In this document: piece after piece, positions 1 through 11,089 of the stretch
Layout of the letters: each line of letters begins with the position of its first letter
Numbering within the stretch: position 1 is the first letter of the stretch
NCBI RefSeq assembly: GCF_013393185.1
Contig: NZ_QJQX01000075.1
Span: 169,081 to 233,080 of the forward strand
Direction: 5' to 3'
From: Sphingobium lactosutens
GTDB taxonomy: Bacteria > Pseudomonadota > Alphaproteobacteria > Sphingomonadales > Sphingomonadaceae
DNA: 64,000 bases
The notes under the pieces: generated by a model
Databases searched by the model: none
Told to the model about the DNA's origin: nothing
What the model saw: the letters and a program-made list of their open reading frames with translations, nothing else
Program-made: the position numbers and the translations under genes

Positions 1-467
1 TTGCGCATTTCTTCAGCCATCGCGTCGCGCAGTGCTTCGCGGACGGTCGTCTTGACGAACTCGGTGCCGGCCGGAAGATCCGGGTCCTGCACGGTCGCCC
101 GGGCTTCCGACGCCAGCTTGGACGTGCCGCTTTCGGCCTTCTTGGGCGCTTCCTCGGCCTTGGGGGCTTCCGCAGCCTTGGGTGCTGCAGGCGCCGGAGC
201 GGCCGCTTCGCCGTCCTCGCCCGCCCCATCTCCAGCCATCGTCGCGATGACGGTGCCGACCTTCACGCCTTCGGTGCCTTCGGCAATCACGATCTGGCCG
301 ATCTTGCCTTCATCGACGGCTTCGAATTCCATCGTCGCCTTGTCGGTTTCGATTTCGGCGAGGATGTCGCCGGACTTCACTTCGTCGCCTTCCTTCACCA
401 GCCACTTGGCCAGCGTGCCTTCTTCCATCGTCGGGGAAAGGGCCGGCATCTTGATTTCGATACCCAT
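1..467 (-). CDS. pdhB: Pyruvate dehydrogenase E1 component subunit beta, with N-terminal lipoyl domain (partial)
   Basis: Beta subunit of the E1 component of the pyruvate dehydrogenase complex, which decarboxylates pyruvate with TPP and acetylates a lipoyl group. Only the first 155 codons are in the window; the rest lies beyond base 1. Residues 1-78 form a biotinyl/lipoyl domain with the lipoyl lysine at K43 in ETDKATM. An Ala/Pro-rich linker follows to about residue 118, then the start of the E1-beta domain. A lipoyl domain fused to E1-beta is a known alphaproteobacterial arrangement. The ATG shares its first base with the last base of the pdhA stop codon (TGATG), so the two subunits are translationally coupled. 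Confidence 0.95.
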   Translation of the reverse strand, partial: MGIEIKMPALSPTMEEGTLAKWLVKEGDEVKSGDILAEIETDKATMEFEAVDEGKIGQIVIAEGTEGVKVGTVIATMAGDGAGEDGEAAAPAPAAPKAAEAPKAEEAPKKAESGTSKLASEARATVQDPDLPAGTEFVKTTVREALRDAMAEEMR

Positions 468-1546
468 CAATATTGCTCCACCAGCACGTCGGTATAGAGT
501 TCATGCGCTTCGGGTTCAGGCGAAGTTTCGGCGAAATCGGCCGCCTCAGCGACGATCTTGCGGATATCCTGATCGATCACCTTGATCTCGTCTTCGCTGA
601 CGCCGGCATCGATCAGATATTTCTTCACGCCCTCGATCGGGTCGGACTTTTCGCGCACGGCCTGCACTTCGTCACGCGACCGGTACTTGGCCGGATCGGA
701 CATGGAGTGACCGCGATAGCGGTAGGTCTTCATTTCCAGCAGGATCGGGCCATTGCCCTCTTGCACCCACTTCAGCGCTTCCTCGGTCGCGCCGCGCACG
801 GCGAGAATGTCCATACCGTCAACCTGGAGGCCGGGGATGCGGAAGCTTTCGCCGCGACGGTAGAGCTGGTCTTCCGACGAGGCGCGGTTGACGCTGGTGC
901 CCATGGCATACTGGTTGTTCTCGATCACGAAGATGATCGGGAGCTTCCACAGCTCGGCCATGTTGAAGGATTCATAGACCTGGCCCTGGTTGGCCGCGCC
1001 GTCGCCGAAATAGGCGACGCAGACGCCGCCGTCATTGTTATATTTGTGCGCGAAGCCCAGGCCTGCGCCCAGCGACACCTGCGCGCCGACGATGCCGTGA
1101 CCGCCGTAGAATTTATGTTCGACGCTGAACATGTGCATCGAACCGCCCTTGCCGCGCGAGATACCCGCTTCGCGACCAGTCAGTTCGGCCATGATAACCT
1201 TGGGATCGATGCCATAGGCCAGCATGTGACCATGATCGCGATAGCCGGTGATGACGCTGTCCTTGCCGGGCTTGAGCGCCGACTGGATGCCCACCGCGAC
1301 CGCTTCCTGGCCGATATAGAGGTGGCAGAAGCCGCCGATGAAACCCAGGCCGTAAAGCTGGCCGGCCTTTTCCTCGAAGCGACGAATGAGAACCATCTGC
1401 CGATAGAATTCCAGCAGCTCTTCCTTGCTGGCCTTGTAGTCAGTCGGCGTTTGCGGGCGCGGGCGGTTATGGTCCGCACCGGCAGTGGCGGGTGCAGCCG
1501 CCTTTGCCTTTGCGCTCGCTGCGCGCGGCGTCGTTGGTTTCGCCAA
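467..1546 (-). CDS. pdhA: Pyruvate dehydrogenase E1 component subunit alpha
   Basis: Alpha subunit of the E1 decarboxylase; with PdhB it makes acetyl-CoA at the entry to the TCA cycle. I place the start at TTG 1546, because AAAGGAT (1554-1560) lies 7 nt upstream and the 24 codons before it do not look coding. This gives 359 aa, normal for the family. The TPP/Mg motif runs from GDG (about residue 181) to NN (about 210). The E1 core GGSMHMF and the C-terminal RYRGHSMSDP phosphorylation-loop sequence are present. The first 35 residues are an Ala/Lys/Pro-rich tail. It is followed directly by pdhB. Confidence 0.95.
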   Translation of the reverse strand: MAKPTTPRAASAKAKAAAPATAGADHNRPRPQTPTDYKASKEELLEFYRQMVLIRRFEEKAGQLYGLGFIGGFCHLYIGQEAVAVGIQSALKPGKDSVITGYRDHGHMLAYGIDPKVIMAELTGREAGISRGKGGSMHMFSVEHKFYGGHGIVGAQVSLGAGLGFAHKYNNDGGVCVAYFGDGAANQGQVYESFNMAELWKLPIIFVIENNQYAMGTSVNRASSEDQLYRRGESFRIPGLQVDGMDILAVRGATEEALKWVQEGNGPILLEMKTYRYRGHSMSDPAKYRSRDEVQAVREKSDPIEGVKKYLIDAGVSEDEIKVIDQDIRKIVAEAADFAETSPEPEAHELYTDVLVEQY

Positions 1547-1779
1547 GGCTGTTATCCTTTTGCGTGGGGGTAGGATGGAAGGAGCCTCGATATAGCGGCA
1601 GAGTTGCATATATTGCAACGGCGGACGCCGCGGAATCCGGGCAAAACCAATAGCTGCCGCCGAAAACTGATGACTCTCAAGGCGCTCTGCGGCGGAGGCT
1701 TCGACACGCTCGCAGCATTATTACCGAGACGGCTTTTCCGGCGCAAAATCCTTGCGCAGCACACCAGCGCGCGCAAGGT

Positions 1780-2091
1780 TCAGTTGAGCGGGACGATCAC
1801 TTCGTCATGGTGAATCACGCCAAGCTGGCGGCGGATCAGTTCATCCGACAGGTCGGGATCGACCCGGCGCGGATTGAGCAGGTCGACGCGGTTGCGCAGT
1901 TCGGCGCGGGCTTCCTGGGTCTTCTTGAGTTCCGCCTGCGCCTGACGCAGCTGGCGGGTATAATCGCCCCAGGCCAGCACGCCGTTCGACCCCAGCACGA
2001 CATAGCCCGCGAACGAAAGCAGCAGGAGCAGCGCGATCGCAGGACCAAAGGCCGACGCCAGCAACAGTCGAAGTTTCGCGATATGCGCCAT
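1780..2091 (-). CDS. ftsB: Septum formation initiator family protein (FtsB/DivIC-like)
   Basis: Small bitopic division protein of 103 aa. Residues about 10-32 form one hydrophobic membrane segment. A charged heptad-like coiled coil rich in Gln, Glu and Arg follows (about 42-75), ending in the LxNPRRVDPD type of motif usual for alphaproteobacterial FtsB/DivIC. In the family it bridges FtsL and FtsQ in the divisome. It lies downstream of eno on the same strand, the same eno-ftsB neighbourhood found in many proteobacteria, but is separated from it by a strong terminator hairpin. The gene symbol rests on topology and neighbourhood as much as on sequence. Confidence 0.8.
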   Translation of the reverse strand: MAHIAKLRLLLASAFGPAIALLLLLSFAGYVVLGSNGVLAWGDYTRQLRQAQAELKKTQEARAELRNRVDLLNPRRVDPDLSDELIRRQLGVIHHDEVIVPLN

Positions 2092-2110
2092 GGACTAGTG
2101 GAATCACAGC

Positions 2111-2154
2111 AAAAGGCCGGCCGCAAGTGAAAAAATGTCAACTTGCGACCGGCC
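2111..2154 (-). terminator. Rho-independent terminator downstream of eno
   Basis: On the minus strand a stem of 14 positions with one mismatch (2115-2128 against 2141-2154, CGCAAGT pairing with ACTTGCG) closes a 12-nt loop and runs into TTTT. It sits 28 nt after the eno stop codon and 20 nt before the ftsB start, so it should end or attenuate eno transcripts before ftsB. Confidence 0.8.
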
Positions 2155-2182
2155 GAATATTTTGGTCCTTCAGGACCGACTT

Positions 2183-3457
2183 TTAACGGAAGATCGAGCG
2201 CCCCGCATAGACGGCGATATCGCCCAGTTCTTCCTCGATGCGGATCAGCTGGTTGTACTTGGCCAACCGGTCCGAACGGGCCAGCGAACCGGTCTTGATC
2301 TGGCCGCAATTGGTCGCGACGGCGAGGTCGGCGATGGTCGCATCCTCGGTCTCGCCCGAACGGTGCGACATGACCGCCGTGTAGCGCGAGCGGTGGGCCA
2401 GATCGACGGCAGCCAGCGTTTCGGTCAGCGTACCGATCTGGTTCACCTTCACCAGCAGCGAATTGGCCAGACCCTTGCCGATGCCCATGGCGAGGCGCGC
2501 GGGGTTGGTGACGAACAGGTCGTCGCCGACCAGCTGGACCTTGTTGCCGATCTTGTCGGTCAGCGCCTTCCAGCCCTCGAAATCATCCTCGCTCATGCCG
2601 TCCTCGATCGACTTGATCGGATAGTCGGCGCAGAGCGCGGCGAGATAATCGGCCATTTCGACCGGGCTGAGCGACAGGCCTTCGCCCGAAATCTCATACT
2701 TGCCGTTCTTGAAAAATTCGGTCGCGGCGCAGTCCAGCGCCAGCACGACGTCGTCGCCCGGCTTGTAGCCCGCCTTCTCGACCGACAGCATGATGAAGTC
2801 GAGCGCATCGCGGGTGGAGGCGATGTTGGGGGCGAAGCCGCCCTCGTCGCCGACCGAGGTCGCCAGACCCTTGTCATGCAGGCCCTTCTTGAGGGTGTGG
2901 AAGATTTCCGAACCGATGCGGACCGCGTCGGCGATGCTTTCCGCACCGACCGGCATGATCATGAATTCCTGGAAGTCGATCGGGTTGTCGGCATGTTCGC
3001 CGCCGTTGATGATGTTCATCATCGGCACCGGCAGGACATGCGACGACACGCCGCCGACATAGCGATAGAGCGGCAGGCCGCGCGCATCGGCGGCGGCCTT
3101 GGCGGTGGCGAGCGACACGCCCAGGATCGCGTTGGCGCCCAGGCGCGACTTGTTCTCGGTGCCGTCGAGCGCGATCATCGCGGCGTCGACTTCGGCCTGG
3201 TCCTCGGCGTCGAGGCCGATGATCTGCTCGGCAATCTCGTCATTGACGGCGGCAACGGCCTGAAGCACGCCCTTGCCCAGATATTTGCTCTTGTCGCCGT
3301 CGCGCCTCTCGACCGCCTCATAGGCGCCGGTGGAGGCGCCCGAAGGCACGGCGGCGCGGCCGAAGCTGCCGTCTTCCAGCATGACGTCGACTTCGACGGT
3401 GGGGTTGCCACGGCTGTCGAGGATCTGGCGGGCGTGGATGTCGAGAATAGCGGTCAT
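2183..3457 (-). CDS. eno: Enolase (phosphopyruvate hydratase)
   Basis: Interconverts 2-phosphoglycerate and phosphoenolpyruvate in glycolysis/gluconeogenesis; cytosolic, and in many bacteria also a degradosome partner. The 424 aa length is typical. Visible signatures are GNPTVEVDV at the N terminus, the GASTGAYEA loop, the acidic metal ligands in ALDCAATEFF and SIEDGMSEDD, GDDLFVTNP, the catalytic lysine in LLVKVNQIGT, and SHRSGETED near the C terminus. The ATG at 3457 is the only sensible start. It is followed by a strong terminator and then ftsB. Confidence 0.98.
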   Translation of the reverse strand: MTAILDIHARQILDSRGNPTVEVDVMLEDGSFGRAAVPSGASTGAYEAVERRDGDKSKYLGKGVLQAVAAVNDEIAEQIIGLDAEDQAEVDAAMIALDGTENKSRLGANAILGVSLATAKAAADARGLPLYRYVGGVSSHVLPVPMMNIINGGEHADNPIDFQEFMIMPVGAESIADAVRIGSEIFHTLKKGLHDKGLATSVGDEGGFAPNIASTRDALDFIMLSVEKAGYKPGDDVVLALDCAATEFFKNGKYEISGEGLSLSPVEMADYLAALCADYPIKSIEDGMSEDDFEGWKALTDKIGNKVQLVGDDLFVTNPARLAMGIGKGLANSLLVKVNQIGTLTETLAAVDLAHRSRYTAVMSHRSGETEDATIADLAVATNCGQIKTGSLARSDRLAKYNQLIRIEEELGDIAVYAGRSIFR

Positions 3458-3589
3458 GATCGCTCCCTGATGAACGGCCCTGCACGGCCGGGGCTATTTC
3501 GCGCCCCGCTTAGCCAGCGCCTCCCGCCTTGGCAATGCGGGGGGTTGCGCGATGCGAAAAAATGCCGATGCTCAAAATGTAACGGCAAC

Positions 3590-3617
3590 GGAACTGTAGG
3601 CCGCCGCGAAGCATTAG
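3590..3617 (+). promoter_or_regulatory. Possible EcfG (general stress sigma) promoter
   Basis: GGAAC at 3590-3594, 17 nt, then CATT at 3612-3615. The alphaproteobacterial EcfG consensus is GGAAC-N16-17-CGTT, so the -35 is perfect and the -10 is one base off. It precedes a YqjD-like operon, a kind of gene often under stress control. Inference only. Confidence 0.35.
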
Positions 3618-3681
3618 GAGCATGACCCCGCCGCGTTCCCCCGCGGCCGCCATGCTGGACATGAAAGGGAGATTGACGACG

Positions 3682-4293
3682 ATGGCCGACACACCGGAAA
3701 CCCCGCCCGTCAAGCGCGTGAAGAAGACGCCCGTGGCCAAGCCTGTAAAGGCGAAGCCGGTCAAGGCGACGACTGCCGCCGCTGCGCCGGTCAAGGCGGC
3801 GCCGGTCAAGAAGGCCGCGACGCGCAAGGCTCCTGCGCCCAAGAAGCCGGGCAATGGCGCCGCTTCCCATGGCTGGGCCGCACAGATCGCGCCGATCAAG
3901 GAGCAGGCCGAAAAGGTCGCGAAGGCCGCCGCCGACAAGATCAACGCTGTCGACTGGACGCCGATCAAGGAGCAGGCGGGCAAGACCGCCCGGTCTGCCG
4001 CCGACGCCGCCAAGGACAAGACCGGCACCGCGATGCAGAGCCTTGCCAAGCTGATTTCCGACACGGCCGGGACGGTCGACGCGAAGCTCGGCCCGCAATA
4101 TGGCGACTATGCGCGCCAGGCGGCGGAATCGGTGGCCGGTGCAGCAGATACGCTGGACAGCAAGGATGTCGACGAGCTGATGACCGAGGCGCGCGACTTT
4201 GTCCGCAAGAGCCCGGCGGTGGCGATCGGCGCGGCGGCGGTGGTCGGCTATGTGCTGATGCGCCTCGCCAAGGGATCGGACGATAAGGCCTGA
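3682..4293 (+). CDS. YqjD/ElaB-like membrane-anchored protein with a histone-like basic N-terminus
   Basis: A 203-aa protein of unknown exact role. Residues about 9-57 are a Lys/Ala/Pro-rich tail with repeated KPVKA-like units, resembling histone H1 tails. The middle (60-170) is alanine-rich amphipathic helix, and a single C-terminal membrane segment (about 178-195) follows. This layout resembles DUF883/YqjD proteins, which in E. coli sit in the inner membrane and bind ribosomes. ATG 3682 is chosen because GGGAGA (3667-3672) lies 9 nt upstream; an upstream in-frame ATG at 3622 lacks this. It is first of four genes whose order parallels yqjD-yqjE-yqjK. Confidence 0.65.
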   Translation: MADTPETPPVKRVKKTPVAKPVKAKPVKATTAAAAPVKAAPVKKAATRKAPAPKKPGNGAASHGWAAQIAPIKEQAEKVAKAAADKINAVDWTPIKEQAGKTARSAADAAKDKTGTAMQSLAKLISDTAGTVDAKLGPQYGDYARQAAESVAGAADTLDSKDVDELMTEARDFVRKSPAVAIGAAAVVGYVLMRLAKGSDDKA

Positions 4294-4369
4294 TCGGCGC
4301 GCCTGCTTCCTTGACCGACGCACGTTCCTGAACGGACGCACAGGCCCGCAAGGCGGGGCGGAGGGATTT

Positions 4370-4756
4370 TTGATCGACGAACCAGCGGAAACGGCGGTGA
4401 CGCCGCGGGCCGATGGGCAGCATGACGCGTCCGACGAGAGCGTGAAGGACGTGTTCGCCCGCCTTTACGCTGACGGATGCGCCTATGCCGCTGCCGAGGC
4501 GGAAAAGCAGAAACTGCGTGCGGGCATTGCTGCAGCGGGCATCCGCAACGCCGCGATCCTTGGCGGCATTGCCCTGATCCTGGCCTTTGCCAGCATTGTC
4601 GCGTTGCTGATCGGCCTCATCATCGCCCTCGCCCAGCAGGTCGGGCCGCTCTGGGGCACGCTGATCGTGGTCGGCGGCGCGCTGCTGATCGTGGTCGTGC
4701 TGTTGCTCGCGGCCAAGGGCTGCATCAGCCGCATGAAGAAAGCGATCAGGCCATGA
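4370..4756 (+). CDS. Phage holin family protein (DUF1469/YqjE-like)
   Basis: A 128-aa inner-membrane protein with two strongly hydrophobic helices (about residues 60-88 and 93-116) after a charged N-terminal region, and a short basic tail. This matches the DUF1469 (YqjE, 'putative actinobacterial holin-X/phage holin superfamily') family. The start is TTG 4370, supported by a GGAGGG ribosome site a few bases upstream. Its stop overlaps the next start by 4 nt (ATGA). Despite the family name, its place among YqjD- and YqjK-like genes argues against a phage role. Confidence 0.75.
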   Translation: MIDEPAETAVTPRADGQHDASDESVKDVFARLYADGCAYAAAEAEKQKLRAGIAAAGIRNAAILGGIALILAFASIVALLIGLIIALAQQVGPLWGTLIVVGGALLIVVVLLLAAKGCISRMKKAIRP

Positions 4757-5076
4757 GTCGGGAACTCGACTTTCGCGAAGCCTCTGTACGCGCCGACGCC
4801 GCACGTGCCCAACTGCTCGCCACCGCGGAGGACGCCAAGGCGCGCGTCGCGCCCGCGCGCCTCAAGCAGGATGTGAAGGACGGGATCGGCGGCGCGGCCA
4901 AGGACGGCATCGCGCTCGTCGCCGCCAAGGTGCAGCAGCGGCCCGTCGCAATCGGCGCAGCGGCCGGCGCCTTTGGGCTTTTCCTGGCCCGGCGCCCGCT
5001 GGCGGCACTTTTCCGGCGGCTATACGTTCGCTTCAGGAACCAAGATTCAGAAAATTCGGAGACTGACGATGGCTGA
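4753..5076 (+). CDS. DUF3618/YqjK-like small membrane-associated protein
   Basis: A 107-aa protein starting at ATG 4753, overlapping the upstream stop by 4 nt. The N-terminal half is helical and charged, with the RxDAARAQLLATAEDAKARV pattern seen in DUF3618 proteins. A short Ala/Gly-rich hydrophobic segment (about residues 66-82) and a basic C terminus follow. It also overlaps the next gene by 8 nt, so the set is one translationally coupled operon. The family assignment is tentative; function unknown. Confidence 0.65.
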   Translation: MSRELDFREASVRADAARAQLLATAEDAKARVAPARLKQDVKDGIGGAAKDGIALVAAKVQQRPVAIGAAAGAFGLFLARRPLAALFRRLYVRFRNQDSENSETDDG

Positions 5077-5710
5077 CATCCGCGCCCAATTCACCCGCGT
5101 TCGGGAAGCCGCCAATGATGCGGCGATTACCGCGACCGACCGGATCAAGGACACCACCGACAAGGCACGCGAAAGTGCCGGCGACCTGCTCCAGAGCGGG
5201 CGCGACAAGGCGAGCGAGGCCTATGGCGATGCGAAGGACCGCACCCAGCGCGTGGCCGCACGCGCGAACGAGATCGTGCAGGAACATCCGATCGCGGCCG
5301 TCGCCGGCGCGGTCGCCGTGGGCGCCGTCGTCGCCTGGATGTTTCCCAAGAGCCGTCGCGCGATGAAGGCGCTGCCCGGCCTTGCCGCCAGCGCCGGGAC
5401 GAAAGTGGTGGAAGCCGCCATCGCTGCCCGTGCCGCAGCGGCCGAAGCAGCCGTGACCGCGCGGGACGCAGCCGCCGATGCCGCCGTCGCCGCGCGCGAC
5501 GCTGCCGTCGAAGGCGCGGAAACGGTGAAGCAGGGCGCGAGCAACGCGCTGCACGCTGCGGGCGATGCCGCGTCGAGCGCGAAGGACAGCGTCGCATCGG
5601 CCGAAATCCCTGCCAGGGCGTCGAAGCTCGCCGACGATGTCGCCACTCTGGTCGCAGCCAAAGTCGATGCGCTGAGCGAAGCGATCAAGGCGCGATTGCC
5701 GAAAAACTAA
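5069..5710 (+). CDS. YqjD/ElaB-like (DUF883-type) alanine-rich membrane protein
   Basis: A 213-aa protein starting at ATG 5069, with CGGAGA (5058-5063) as ribosome site; the start lies inside the end of the previous gene. Residues 1-72 are an amphipathic helix of the DUF883 kind, followed by a membrane segment (about 75-92, AVAGAVAVGAVVAWMF). A long alanine-rich tail (115-170) is built from near-repeats of ARDAA-AE. Last of the four yqj-like genes. It has no enzymatic motif; a role in envelope stress or ribosome tethering is inference from E. coli YqjD/ElaB. Confidence 0.7.
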   Translation: MADIRAQFTRVREAANDAAITATDRIKDTTDKARESAGDLLQSGRDKASEAYGDAKDRTQRVAARANEIVQEHPIAAVAGAVAVGAVVAWMFPKSRRAMKALPGLAASAGTKVVEAAIAARAAAAEAAVTARDAAADAAVAARDAAVEGAETVKQGASNALHAAGDAASSAKDSVASAEIPARASKLADDVATLVAAKVDALSEAIKARLPKN

Positions 5711-5780
5711 TCGCGATTGCCCGATACGCAATCGACACTTGCCTCTCCTCTCCTTGGCTGATCGCGACGTCAGTGCTAGA

Positions 5781-5842
5781 GCATCGCCCACTAAAATCCG
5801 AACCCGCTGACAGGCGGGATCGGATTTTGTGGAAAGCGATGC
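5781..5842. repeat. Long palindromic intergenic repeat (RIME-like)
   Basis: A 62-nt nearly perfect hairpin. GCATCGC (5781-5787) pairs with 5836-5842, CCAC (5788-5791) with GTGG, AAAATCCGA (5793-5801) with 5820-5828, and CCCGC (5803-5807) with GCGGG (5814-5818), around a 6-nt loop. It begins AGAGCAT, the way many alphaproteobacterial palindromic repeats of the RIME type begin. No second copy was noticed in this window. The rest of 5711-5893 holds no gene. Confidence 0.7.
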
Positions 5843-5893
5843 GACGGAAAAAATGCACGCGCTCGCCATCAGCTAAAGGAGAACAATGAGACC

Positions 5894-6115
5894 ATGAGCA
5901 AGATGCATCTGGTGATGGGTGGTCGCGTCACCAACCCGCAGACGCTGGAATTTCAGGACCTGAGCCAGGTCGATCTGGTCGGTGTGTTTCCCGACTATGC
6001 CTCGGCCGAAAAGGCCTGGCGCAGCGCCGCGCAGCGCACCGTCGACGATGCCGAGATGCGCTATGTGATCGTGCACCTGCACCGCTTGCTGGAACCGGAA
6101 CTGCCGAACGGCTGA
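5894..6115 (+). CDS. DUF4170 domain-containing protein
   Basis: A 73-aa soluble protein of the small alphaproteobacterial DUF4170 family (fold alpha/beta, function unknown). The sequence shows MHLVMGGRV, LVGVFPDYASAEKAW and AEMRYVIVHLHRLLEP, the whole family domain without extensions. The ribosome site AAAGGAG (5875-5881) is 12 nt from this ATG but only 4 nt from another ATG at 5886. That one opens a three-codon frame (Met-Arg-Pro-stop) whose stop overlaps this start. A rho-independent terminator follows directly. Confidence 0.85.
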   Translation: MSKMHLVMGGRVTNPQTLEFQDLSQVDLVGVFPDYASAEKAWRSAAQRTVDDAEMRYVIVHLHRLLEPELPNG

Positions 6116-6128
6116 TCCAGTCTTCCCC

Positions 6129-6159
6129 AACCCGTTCGGGCTGAGCCTGAACGGGTTTT
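6129..6159 (+). terminator. Rho-independent terminator after the DUF4170 gene
   Basis: AACCCGTTC (6129-6137) pairs perfectly with GAACGGGTT (6149-6157), with an inner GGC/GCC, and ends in a T run. It lies between convergent genes and its A/T flanks let it act in both directions. Confidence 0.85.
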
Positions 6160-6164
6160 GATTT

Positions 6165-6824
6165 TCAGTTCACTACCCGCGGCTTCTTTCGGAAGCGCCA
6201 GCGCAACAGCGGCCGCGTCAGCGCCAGCCCTGCCAAAAAGCCGCCGATATGTGCGGCAATCGCGATCTGGCCCAGATCGCTGAACCCACCGGACGTCGCC
6301 ACCCCGATCATGAGCTGGATCGCGACCCAGCCCGCCGCCAGCCATAGCACCCGCACCAGATTGGCCGATAGCGGCCCCACCCTGCGCACCTGCTGCTGGC
6401 TGTAGAGCAGGGAATAGGTTGCCAGGATCGCGGAAATCGCCCCGCTCGCCCCCACCATCGGATTGGTCGAGGCCGGATCGATCGCCCATTGCGCCAGACA
6501 GGCCGCATAGCCGCCGACGCCGTAGAGCAACAGCGTCCCGCCCCAGCCCAGCACATGCTCCACCTGCCGCCCGCAGAAGAGCAGCATCAGCATGTTGAAA
6601 CCGATGTGAAGCCATCCGGCATGGATGAGCGTGCAGGACAGCGGCGTCAGCCAGGTCGGCACCGCCACCATGCCCTGCAACAGGGCCGGTTCGCCGATAC
6701 GCGCAGGGATGAAACCGCCAAGGATTGCGGCGTCATCCACCTTGCCCGTCAGGTACAGGAGGAGGAAGGCGGCGACACTGATCGCCGCGATCCCGTTGGT
6801 GGCGCGACCGGCTGGCAGTCTCAC
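6165..6824 (-). CDS. Rhomboid family intramembrane serine protease
   Basis: A 219-aa polytopic protease predicted to cleave transmembrane substrates within the inner membrane. The catalytic dyad is visible: serine S127 in the GASGAI motif and histidine H192 in AAHIGGF. The family HIGFNM motif (about 73-78) in the second helix region is also present. Six hydrophobic segments and no extra domain give the minimal bacterial rhomboid form. It begins 4 nt after the greA stop codon, so it is the last gene of the car-greA run. Substrate unknown. Confidence 0.9.
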   Translation of the reverse strand: MRLPAGRATNGIAAISVAAFLLLYLTGKVDDAAILGGFIPARIGEPALLQGMVAVPTWLTPLSCTLIHAGWLHIGFNMLMLLFCGRQVEHVLGWGGTLLLYGVGGYAACLAQWAIDPASTNPMVGASGAISAILATYSLLYSQQQVRRVGPLSANLVRVLWLAAGWVAIQLMIGVATSGGFSDLGQIAIAAHIGGFLAGLALTRPLLRWRFRKKPRVVN

Positions 6825-6828
6825 GGCG

Positions 6829-7305
6829 TCAAATGAACTGAATCTTGTCGACCAGGTAGAATTTGTCGCCCGACGGGACCGACACTTCGACCTCGTCGCC
6901 GACTTCGCGGCCGATCAGCGCACGGCCCAGCGGGCTGTTATAGCTGATCATGCCCGCCTTGGCGTCCGCCTCGGCCTGGCCCACAATCTGATACTGGATC
7001 GGCTTGTCGTCCTCGTCCAACAGCGTCACGGTCGCGCCGAACACGATCTTGTTGCCCGACAATGTGGTCGGATCGATAATCTGGGCGCGCGACAGCTTGT
7101 CTTCCAGATCGTTGATCGTCGCCTCGACCTGGCCCTGCCGTTCCTTGGCCGCATGATATTCGGCATTTTCCGACAGGTCGCCATGCGCCCGCGCTTCCTC
7201 GATGGCGTCCACGATCAGGGGTCGTTCGGCCTTCAGTTCGCGGAGCTGCGCATTGAGCTTGTCATAGCCCTGCTGCAGCATCGGCATCTTCTCGACGGTC
7301 GCCAT
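6829..7305 (-). CDS. greA: Transcription elongation factor GreA
   Basis: Rescues backtracked RNA polymerase by stimulating transcript cleavage through the secondary channel. The 158 aa length is normal. The N-terminal coiled coil carries the family signature (ERPLIVDAIEEARAHGDLSE; acidic tip residues D and E) and AEYHAAKE. The C-terminal FKBP-like domain includes SPLGRALIGREVGDEV. It is downstream of carB (84 nt apart) and just upstream of the rhomboid gene. Confidence 0.97.
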   Translation of the reverse strand: MATVEKMPMLQQGYDKLNAQLRELKAERPLIVDAIEEARAHGDLSENAEYHAAKERQGQVEATINDLEDKLSRAQIIDPTTLSGNKIVFGATVTLLDEDDKPIQYQIVGQAEADAKAGMISYNSPLGRALIGREVGDEVEVSVPSGDKFYLVDKIQFI

Positions 7306-7389
7306 TCCCTAAAAATCCTTCGTCAAAACTTCCCTCTGGCGACTCCTTCGACAGGAGCCGCCCCGCAGCATCATTCCTTGTGCAGGGGT

Positions 7390-10717
<3,328 letters not shown>

Positions 10718-10725
<8 letters not shown>

Positions 10726-11089
10726 CGGGCTTATCGCAATCCAATTGCATATGTTGTGGCTTAATCGGGAAGCCGGACCAATGAAGGCTTATCAAAAGCT
10801 TCGAAAGGGGCGGAGCGCCATCGCTGGCTTTGAAAGTTATTCTTTCACAATTATGTTCAGCATCCTCGCGCCTGACCAAATCCCACCCCATCGGTTCGGC
10901 TCGTTTAACGATCCGATCGCACATCCAGTGCGCCGCGCAGTACTGAAAGTACTTGATGTCATCACGATCAAAAGCTTCGATCTTTCGAAGATCGATGATG
11001 AACTTGACGAGCATCGAAATCGCCAGGAAAGCGAGGAATACCGTAATGAGAACGGCTCTCCAATGGACGAAGAGCCAATCAAAAATCAA
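10718..11089 (-). CDS. Hypothetical small membrane protein between RraB-like gene and carB
   Basis: A 123-aa protein with one N-terminal membrane helix (about residues 8-33), then a soluble charged region with four cysteines (two in the YCAAHWMCDRI stretch, one in EHNCERI, one in LDCDK). I recognise no family. The start is TTG 11089, overlapping the upstream stop as TTGA, and its end overlaps carB by 8 nt. It is therefore co-translated between carA and carB. Its base composition is noticeably more AT-rich than carA and carB, which suggests a later insertion into the operon. Confidence 0.6.

Noticed and set aside
4370..4756. Prophage lysis gene, because of the phage-holin family name
   Set aside because: No endolysin, phage structural gene or integrase is near; neighbours match the chromosomal yqj set.
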